From NCBI GenBank assembly GCA_016195145.1, contig JACQAF010000060.1, positions 1 through 5,554 of the forward strand: a stretch of DNA of 5,554 nucleotides. Direction: 5' to 3'. Position numbers and translations under genes: made by a program. Source of the stretch: Rhodospirillales bacterium (GTDB lineage: Bacteria; Pseudomonadota; Alphaproteobacteria; CACIAM-22H2). Positions 1 through 4,636 of the stretch are shown piece after piece (the stretch's first letter is position 1; the number at the start of each line of letters is the position of its first letter). Below the pieces are notes generated by a model, which saw only the letters and a program-made list of their open reading frames with translations, did no database searches and had not been told where the DNA came from.

Positions 1-1266
1 ATGGGCCCGGTGATCTATGCGTTTCACCCCTCGCCCGCGCCGCTTCTCTACCGCGACCTGCTGATCGTCCTGCCGCTTTATTTCGCCTTCCTCCTCAACG
101 AGCCGCAGGACTGGGTCGACAGGCTGCCGCAACCGCTTCTATGGCTCGTCGCCGCCTTTTCCGCGCTGATTGTCGCGCAGATGGCGAACCCCAACATCTA
201 TCACCCGCTTGTCGCCCTGATCGGCGCCAAGGTCTGGCTGTTTTATCTGCCGTTAACGGCGATCGGCTACGCCTACGCCCGGTCGCGCGCCGAGCTGATC
301 GATTTCCTGCGTCTGTTCGCGGTCGTCGCGATTTTCCCCTGCCTGTTCGGCATCGCCATGTGGGCGTCGTCGACACTCTTCGGCTACTACCGGACGATGA
401 CTTTCGTTTACGGAATTCCGGCCGCCGAGGCGACGCAGGATTTCGCCTGGTTCTGGCTCGGCGCGTTCCTCTATCGCATTCCCTCGACCTTCCAGTTCCC
501 GAGCCAGTATTTCGGCTTCGCCCTGTTCGCCATCGCCCCCATCTATATGCTGCTGCGCCTCGATACCGACCGGCGCTGGCGCCGTTTCGCCGGCGTCGCG
601 CTAGGCGTGGTCATCATCGCGACCTTCCTCATGGGCGCACGCGGCGCATTCGTATTCGTGCCGCTGTTGCTGCTCCTGATCCTCGCCGTCAGCCGCCGCA
701 TCGGCGGAGCGATCAAATGGGGGCTGATGGTGGCGGCGCTGATGGCCGTCGCCCTGTTCGTATCGCGGATCGACCCGCTCGCCTTGCTCCGTCAGGTTTC
801 GGGGCTTGTCGCCGCCTACGGCGCCGAGACCGCCTGGGGCGGGATGGTCGCCGCCTTTGCGCGCGGCGGCTGGTTCGGCATCGGCACCGGCATGAACGCC
901 GGCGCCTCGCGTTATGCGTTGATCAATTATACCCCCGTTCAGATCGAGAACTGGTACGCCCGCGCCTTTGTCGAGCTCGGTGCGCCCGGTCTCGTCCTGC
1001 TCGTCGCCATTGTCGCCGCAGCGATCTATTACGGCTATCGCGCCTACGAGCAAATCCGCGATCCGGCGGCGCACCGCGCCGCCGCCGCGATGGTCGCCTA
1101 TCTGATCGTGATGGCCCTCAACAGCCTCAAGGGCTGGCAGATGGACCTCGACCCGACCAATTTCTATTATTGGCTGTTCCTCGGCATCCTGCTGCGCTTG
1201 CCCAGCCTCGACGAGCCGGCGGATCCCGGTCGCGCTAGCCGCAGCGCCGGCAGCGGATCGACATGA
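1..1266 (+). CDS. O-antigen polymerase/ligase-family (Wzy/WaaL-like) integral membrane protein, probably 5'-partial
   Basis: Polytopic inner-membrane protein of the type that polymerises or ligates lipid-linked surface polysaccharide repeats on the periplasmic side. About ten hydrophobic segments are visible, roughly at residues 19-33, 46-60, 71-93, 102-122, 168-186, 196-211, 215-230, 238-254, 325-346 and 362-401. Family-like signatures are GARGAF at 212-217 (the conserved Arg region before a long Leu-rich helix), the Gly-rich GWFGIGTGMNAG around 290-301, and ENWYARAFVELGAPG at 316-330, which resembles the conserved E..y.r...E.G..G of the Wzy_C domain. The C-terminal tail after 403 is hydrophilic and Ser/Gly-rich. 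The reading frame is open from base 1 and starts with an ATG exactly at the window edge. No ribosome site can be inspected, so this Met may be internal and the real protein longer; 421 residues is near the short end for the family. The stop TGA at 1264-1266 lies inside the oppositely oriented small gene. Polymerase cannot be told from ligase by sequence alone. Confidence 0.85.
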   Translation: MGPVIYAFHPSPAPLLYRDLLIVLPLYFAFLLNEPQDWVDRLPQPLLWLVAAFSALIVAQMANPNIYHPLVALIGAKVWLFYLPLTAIGYAYARSRAELIDFLRLFAVVAIFPCLFGIAMWASSTLFGYYRTMTFVYGIPAAEATQDFAWFWLGAFLYRIPSTFQFPSQYFGFALFAIAPIYMLLRLDTDRRWRRFAGVALGVVIIATFLMGARGAFVFVPLLLLLILAVSRRIGGAIKWGLMVAALMAVALFVSRIDPLALLRQVSGLVAAYGAETAWGGMVAAFARGGWFGIGTGMNAGASRYALINYTPVQIENWYARAFVELGAPGLVLLVAIVAAAIYYGYRAYEQIRDPAAHRAAAAMVAYLIVMALNSLKGWQMDLDPTNFYYWLFLGILLRLPSLDEPADPGRASRSAGSGST

Positions 1267-1423
1267 AAATGTCGTCTTCCTCGGCGTCCATCATCGCGTG
1301 ATCGAGGACGACGCGCAGCGCCTTCGAGGCGTCCGGGAGGCTATAGGCCGCCGCCATCTCCTTGAGCCACTCAAGCTGGTCGGTCTCGATCTCCAGCGCC
1401 TCGACGCTCTTGTTCTTTTGCAC
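1235..1423 (-). CDS. Small (62 aa) ribbon-helix-helix-like protein with C-terminal CxxC
   Basis: Small acidic protein of unknown function. Residues 5-13 could form a beta strand (KSVEALEIE), followed by a helix at about 14-27 and, after a Leu-Pro turn, a second helix at about 31-46. This strand-helix-helix order is that of ribbon-helix-helix (Arc/MetJ-like) dimers. The strand is acidic, unlike typical DNA-contacting RHH strands, so DNA binding is uncertain. The tail ends IRCRRCG, with Cys58 and Cys61 spaced as a CxxC, possibly a metal or redox pair. I chose the GTG at 1423 because AAGGAG lies 5 bases upstream. An in-frame ATG at 1471 would give 78 residues but would overlap the preceding gene by 26 bases and lacks this support. 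The gene follows the beta-helix lipoprotein gene by 22 bases, so it is probably cotranscribed. Its last 32 bases overlap the end of the membrane polymerase gene on the other strand. The existence of the gene is well supported; its role is not. Confidence 0.75.
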   Translation of the reverse strand: MQKNKSVEALEIETDQLEWLKEMAAAYSLPDASKALRVVLDHAMMDAEEDDIFMSIRCRRCG

Positions 1424-1428
1424 GATTT

Positions 1429-1434
1429 CTCCTT
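1429..1434 (-). promoter_or_regulatory. Shine-Dalgarno site deciding the GTG start of the 62-aa gene
   Basis: The minus strand reads AAGGAG here, followed by AAATC and then GTG. This consensus-strength site with 5-base spacing favours the GTG at 1423 over the upstream in-frame ATG at 1471. Confidence 0.75.
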
Positions 1435-1445
1435 CGACAGCAGTC

Positions 1446-3242
1446 CTATTTCGCCGCCCATCCCCAGACATCGGCGCCTTTTTCCTTCACATAAAGGCTG
1501 CTCCCCGGCCCGCCATCGCGCCGCAGATAGAGCGAGCCGGGAAGGGCCGCAACCCGGCCTTCCGGCGTCCCGTCGCCGGTGAATATGCCGTGGTTATTAT
1601 GGCCGCCGAACCCGAGGCGCTCTCCCCGGAGCGCCATTCGCCCTTCGGCGTCGAGCTCAAGCAGCCGTGTGCGATTCGGATCGTAGCGCCGAACCTCAAG
1701 CTTGCCGTGGCCGCCCGAACCGTCGCCCGCCGAATCGACGAGCGCCAGCACGATATCGCGCCCGCGGCCGCTCGGAATCTGGGTGCGCGCATTGAGGGCG
1801 CCAATGGTGAACGATGTGAAGGTTTCGGTCCGGAAATCGGGTTCGCGGCGGCGCAACGGAACGCTTGCGTTGCCCAACACCGATAGCTTGTTGTACGGAT
1901 CGTAGATCGGGCGTGGCGCGCTGCCGCCAATGAAAATCATCGGCCCGGCGGCGCGAGACGCGTCGAGCGCATAGCGGCTGGCGCCCCCGCCATTCGGATG
2001 GCCGATCGCAGCGTCGATCCACGTGATTCCGGCGACGCCCCCCACCGAATTGCCGATAAAAAAATCAGAGAATTGGGCGCTGGTCACCTCGACGTCGCGG
2101 ACGTCGCGCGCCGCGGGTCGCGAAAGCGTCAAATGCGTCGTGCCAGCGCCAGCAACGATCGTCGCATCGAGATCAAGCCCGTCCGCCCCCGCACCTTCGA
2201 TGTTGACCGTATCGCCATTGGCAAAGCCGGCCTGCTGGGCGACGACAAGGCGCCGGCTATCCGCGCCGATCGAGCCCGTCGTGATCGGTCGGGCGCGCGC
2301 GGCGATACGCTCCAGCGGCTGGCCGGGCTGGCGTATCTCTTCGGGCTTCGACAATGTGTTGTAGTTGTTTCCTTCGGTATTGACGTTGATGAAGGTCCAC
2401 GCACGGATGCCGCCATCGAGAACGAAACCGTGTTCGGCAATCTGGATTAGCGACAGGGCGTCGAACAGGACGTTGTTCGAAATCGCGACCTCGATGCGAA
2501 ACCCGTTTTTCGTCTGGCCGCTGCAGGTCACGGCGCGAAAAACGCATTTGTCGAGCAAGCTGCCCGCGCCGGGATATCGGCTCGGCGCGGCTTCCTGAAG
2601 CCACCCGTATCGGCCTTGCGCGAAATCGACGTTTTCAAGATACCAGTTTTGGACAAAGCCGCGCACGCGGATGCCCGCCTCTCCCGGCTTCTGGAATCGT
2701 ACATTGCGGATCGTCACCCACACGGCCGCATCGGGGCTCACCAGATGATTGCGGCCGCCGACGATGGCGAAGTCGCGCAGGCCGTAATTGAAAACGCTCT
2801 CGCCGACCGGAGCCAGGACGATCACGTCCTGACCCGGCGTTCCCTGCAGGACGCTGCGCGGCGCGGCGAAGCCGGAATCCGCCCACGGACCGGCCCCGAC
2901 GAGCTGCACGCCCGAACGAAGTTGGAGCGAGGTGACGCGGTATGGCGCCCGCATCGGCGGGATCAAAACCTCGCCGCCGCCTTGCTCCGCAACCGCGTCG
3001 ATCGCCGCCTGGATCGCGGCAGTATCGTCATTGCGGCCGTCGCCGCGCGCGCCAAAATCGCGAATGTTGATCTGCCCGGTGCGGGCCTGAGCCGGCGTTG
3101 CCGTCTCGCCAGCCGGTAGCCCGGCGGCGCGCATTCGCGCCTCGGGCGCACAGGCGGCAAGCGCCCCGACGCCGGCGCCGGCGGCGGCCAGTCGCGTCAA
3201 AAAACGTCGGCGGCCCTTGCTCGGACCGCGTTTTTCTGCCAC
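1446..3242 (-). CDS. Tat-exported lipoprotein with pectate-lyase-3 / GH28-like right-handed beta-helix
   Basis: Envelope protein predicted to bind or cleave polysaccharide; its substrate is unknown. The N-terminus has a twin-arginine signal (RRRFLT at 11-16), a hydrophobic Ala/Gly stretch and a lipobox LAAC with Cys31, so it should be exported folded and lipid-anchored. Residues 59-83 hold the classic pectate-lyase-3 entry motif: NIRDFGARGDG, then NDDTAAIQAAIDA. Beta-helix-like repeats rich in Asn, Val, Gly and Phe run to about 300. A separate beta-rich insert of about 75 residues follows (318-390; TTGSIGADSRRL... GF..GDTVNIEGAG...), then more helix-like sequence to about 455. The C-terminus (558-598) has GSLYLRRDGG, SLYVKEKG and a final GW, a motif I associate with phage tail-spike/fibre proteins. 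The start is GTG at 3242, with AAGGGG 8 bases upstream. No later Met preserves the signal peptide, and an in-frame TAA lies 12 bases upstream. It is probably cotranslated after the small lipoprotein, 12 bases away. Catalytic residues cannot be assigned by eye; it may be a non-catalytic binder or an epimerase-like enzyme rather than a lyase or hydrolase. Confidence 0.88.
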   Translation of the reverse strand: MAEKRGPSKGRRRFLTRLAAAGAGVGALAACAPEARMRAAGLPAGETATPAQARTGQINIRDFGARGDGRNDDTAAIQAAIDAVAEQGGGEVLIPPMRAPYRVTSLQLRSGVQLVGAGPWADSGFAAPRSVLQGTPGQDVIVLAPVGESVFNYGLRDFAIVGGRNHLVSPDAAVWVTIRNVRFQKPGEAGIRVRGFVQNWYLENVDFAQGRYGWLQEAAPSRYPGAGSLLDKCVFRAVTCSGQTKNGFRIEVAISNNVLFDALSLIQIAEHGFVLDGGIRAWTFINVNTEGNNYNTLSKPEEIRQPGQPLERIAARARPITTGSIGADSRRLVVAQQAGFANGDTVNIEGAGADGLDLDATIVAGAGTTHLTLSRPAARDVRDVEVTSAQFSDFFIGNSVGGVAGITWIDAAIGHPNGGGASRYALDASRAAGPMIFIGGSAPRPIYDPYNKLSVLGNASVPLRRREPDFRTETFTSFTIGALNARTQIPSGRGRDIVLALVDSAGDGSGGHGKLEVRRYDPNRTRLLELDAEGRMALRGERLGFGGHNNHGIFTGDGTPEGRVAALPGSLYLRRDGGPGSSLYVKEKGADVWGWAAK

Positions 3243-3250
3243 CGACCCGT

Positions 3251-3256
3251 CCCCTT
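3251..3256 (-). promoter_or_regulatory. Shine-Dalgarno site for the GTG-started beta-helix lipoprotein
   Basis: The minus strand reads AAGGGG, ending 8 bases before the GTG at 3242. The site overlaps the TAA stop (3257-3255) of the preceding lipoprotein gene, an arrangement typical of translationally coupled genes. Confidence 0.6.
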
Positions 3257-3521
3257 ACTCGGGCCGGGGTCCGTAATGATTGATGATTCGGTATTGCTGC
3301 CCGGCTTGCGGCTCGGGATAGCAATTGGGTTTGGCGAGCGTATGGTAGCAATAAGCCGGCGTCGGCGTCGCCGCGACGGCCGGATGCTTCCAGCCCTTGT
3401 TGCGCAGCTGGTAGTCGTCGGGCCCCAGCCAATCCTGCGGCCCGGTGCACGCCGCCAACAGGAAGCCCAGCGCCGCCACGGCAACAATCTTGCCCATCGC
3501 CGTTTCGATCCAGCCGTTCAT
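3255..3521 (-). CDS. Small Cys-pair lipoprotein of unknown function (88 aa)
   Basis: Predicted small lipoprotein. A hydrophobic stretch at residues 11-24 ends in the lipobox LLAAC with Cys25. The mature part is about 64 residues, Pro- and Tyr-rich, with two further cysteines (Cys58 and Cys67) in AYCYHTLAKPNCYPEP, which could form a disulfide in the periplasm. It then has QQYRIINHYGPRP at the end. I recognise the general look of short alphaproteobacterial lipoproteins with a YCY...CY core, but can assign no function. The ATG at 3521 is chosen because AAGGGA lies 7 bases upstream. An internal ATG at residue 9 (3497) would give a more usual 16-residue signal peptide but has a poorer ribosome site. 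The gene lies 35 bases downstream of a promoter candidate. It ends 12 bases before, and in the same frame as, the beta-helix lipoprotein, so it is likely the first gene of that unit. Confidence 0.8.
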   Translation of the reverse strand: MNGWIETAMGKIVAVAALGFLLAACTGPQDWLGPDDYQLRNKGWKHPAVAATPTPAYCYHTLAKPNCYPEPQAGQQYRIINHYGPRPE

Positions 3522-3528
3522 ATGTCGT

Positions 3529-3534
3529 TCCCTT
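3529..3534 (-). promoter_or_regulatory. Shine-Dalgarno site for the small lipoprotein
   Basis: The minus strand reads AAGGGA, followed by 7 bases and the ATG at 3521. This supports the longer start over the in-frame ATG at 3497, which lacks a comparable site. Confidence 0.55.
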
Positions 3535-3557
3535 TGTCTGCGTCAATCGAGGCGCAG

Positions 3558-3586
3558 ATCATAACAGCCGGGCCGCGTGGCGTTAA
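3558..3586 (-). promoter_or_regulatory. Sigma-70-type promoter candidate for the lipoprotein/beta-helix unit
   Basis: On the minus strand TTAACG (3586-3581) is followed after exactly 17 bases by TATGAT (3563-3558). These match the -35 and -10 consensus at 4 of 6 and 5 of 6 positions with ideal spacing. Initiation about 7 bases after the -10 box would leave a leader of roughly 30 bases before the ATG at 3521. It lies in the only sizeable intergenic gap on the minus strand, which is where a second transcription unit would be expected to start. This is a visual consensus match; no transcription start data are available. Confidence 0.5.
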
Positions 3587-3608
3587 GGCCCTGCCCTCAC
3601 CAGCCTAA

Positions 3609-3636
3609 CCGGCAATCCTTACCGAAAGGTTGTCGG
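3609..3636 (-). terminator. Imperfect hairpin after the oxidoreductase gene, possible weak terminator
   Basis: Two 12-base arms flank a 4-base loop, beginning 9 bases after the oxidoreductase stop. In the minus-strand transcript the arms pair at 10 of 12 positions, one of them a G-U, with two A-C mismatches. The plus-strand transcript would pair slightly better, at 11 of 12 with two wobbles. No run of T follows in the minus direction (the sequence continues TTAGGCTGG), so it does not qualify as a standard intrinsic terminator. The position suggests a role in ending or protecting the upstream transcript, but chance is possible. Confidence 0.3.
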
Positions 3637-3644
3637 ACCGGACC

Positions 3645-4631
3645 CTAAAGCTCGACCACCACGCGCCCGCGCACCTGGCCCTTGAGTATCTTCGTTCCAA
3701 GCTCGGGCAGGTCCTTGAGGCCGACGACGGTCGTCATTGCATCCAGCCGGTCGAGCGGCAGGTCGTGGACAACCCGGCCCCAGGCTTCGACCCGCGCCGG
3801 ATACGGCAGCATCACCGATTCGATGCCGAGCAGATTGACCCCCCGCAGGATGAAGGGCAGAACGCTCGCCGGCACTTCGATGCCGCCGGCATTGCCGCAA
3901 ACCGCGATCGACGTGCCGTATTTCATTCCCGACAGCGCATTGGCAAGCACCGTCCCGCCCACCGTATCGACGCCATGGTTCCAGCGTTCGCTCGCCAGCG
4001 GTCGCGGCTTTTCCGGCATGAATTCGGCGCGATCGACGATGGTCTTCGCACCGAGGGATTTGAGGTAGTCGTGCGCTTCCTTGCGTCCGGTCGCGGCGGC
4101 GACGTCGTAACCGAGCCGGGCGAGGATCGAGACTGCGACCGAGCCCAACCCGCCAGCCGCACCGGTGACCAGCACCTCGCCCCCGCCGGGCTTGAGGCCG
4201 TGGCGCTCCAGCGCGATAACCGCGAGCATGGCGGTGAAGCCGGCCGTGCCCACCGCCATGGCGCGTTTCGCCGTCAGGCCGTCGGGGAGCTTAACCAGCC
4301 ACTCCGCCTTGACTCGCGCCTTTTGCGCGTACCCGCCCCAGTGAAGCTCGCCCACCCGCCAGCCGGTCAGCACCACCCTGTCGCCCGGCTTGTAGGCGGG
4401 CGAGGCCGAAGCCTCGACCGTGCCGGCGAAATCGACCCCCGGCACATGCGGGTATTTCTTCACCAGCCGGCCGAGGCCGTTGAGGATCAGCCCGTCCTTG
4501 TAATTGAGGGTCGAATGGCTGACCCGCACGGTGACATCGCCGGGCGGTAGCGCGTCGTCGGCCAGCTGTTTGATCGACGACGTGACCTTGCCGTCCTTCT
4601 CGTCGAGGACGAGCGCATCGAACATGCTCAT
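3645..4631 (-). CDS. acuI: AcuI/YhdH-family NADPH-dependent oxidoreductase (acrylyl-CoA reductase type)
   Basis: Cytoplasmic zinc-independent medium-chain dehydrogenase/reductase. Characterised members reduce acrylyl-CoA to propanoyl-CoA with NADPH, which removes a toxic electrophile; the E. coli homologue is YhdH. The 328-residue length matches the family's roughly 325. The GroES-like N-terminal half shows the subfamily's typical NYKDGL at 43-48, PGVDFAGTV at 64-72, and LTGWRVGELHWGGYAQ at 88-103. The Rossmann half shows VGTAGFTAM at 127-135, VTGAAGGLGSVAV at 155-167, TGRK at 181-184 (NADP phosphate-side position), and VDTVGG at 221-226. No zinc-ligand cysteine set is present. The start ATG at 4631 has no strong ribosome site, and the ATG two codons later (4625) is equally possible. 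The gap to the upstream thiolase stop is only 5 bases, so the two are almost certainly cotranscribed and coupled. That context fits short-chain acyl-CoA metabolism. The substrate is inferred from the family, not proven here. Confidence 0.9.
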   Translation of the reverse strand: MSMFDALVLDEKDGKVTSSIKQLADDALPPGDVTVRVSHSTLNYKDGLILNGLGRLVKKYPHVPGVDFAGTVEASASPAYKPGDRVVLTGWRVGELHWGGYAQKARVKAEWLVKLPDGLTAKRAMAVGTAGFTAMLAVIALERHGLKPGGGEVLVTGAAGGLGSVAVSILARLGYDVAAATGRKEAHDYLKSLGAKTIVDRAEFMPEKPRPLASERWNHGVDTVGGTVLANALSGMKYGTSIAVCGNAGGIEVPASVLPFILRGVNLLGIESVMLPYPARVEAWGRVVHDLPLDRLDAMTTVVGLKDLPELGTKILKGQVRGRVVVEL

Positions 4632-4636
4632 CGGGA

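Noticed and set aside
601..1074. Minus-strand open frame antisense to the polymerase
   Set aside because: Low-complexity Gly/Asp/Arg composition, no ribosome site considered convincing, and fully antisense to a clear membrane protein.
141..1238. Long open frame on the plus strand overlapping the membrane polymerase
   Set aside because: Its translation is extremely Arg-rich with no domain pattern; it is a GC-driven shadow of the polymerase gene in another frame.
1235..1471. Longer 78-residue form of the small CxxC protein starting at the ATG at 1471
   Set aside because: It overlaps the preceding gene and lacks the consensus AAGGAG site that sits 5 bases before the GTG at 1423.
1298..1886. 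Plus-strand open frames across the small gene and the end of the beta-helix gene
   Set aside because: They are antisense to two better supported genes and show no recognisable motif.
2616..3119. Plus-strand open frame antisense to the beta-helix gene
   Set aside because: Composition is typical of an antisense shadow in GC-rich DNA, with no recognisable domain.
3028..3546. Minus-strand frame of 172 codons spanning the small lipoprotein and the start of the beta-helix gene
   Set aside because: It is out of frame with both genes. The true frames show lipoboxes, a Tat motif and ribosome sites; this one shows none.
3631..3644. GGACC direct repeat
   Set aside because: Two adjacent 5-base copies only; easily chance in GC-rich sequence.
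3630..4550. 306-codon plus-strand open frame
   Set aside because: Long, but wholly antisense to the well recognised AcuI/YhdH-type gene, and rich in Arg, His and Asp as expected for a shadow.
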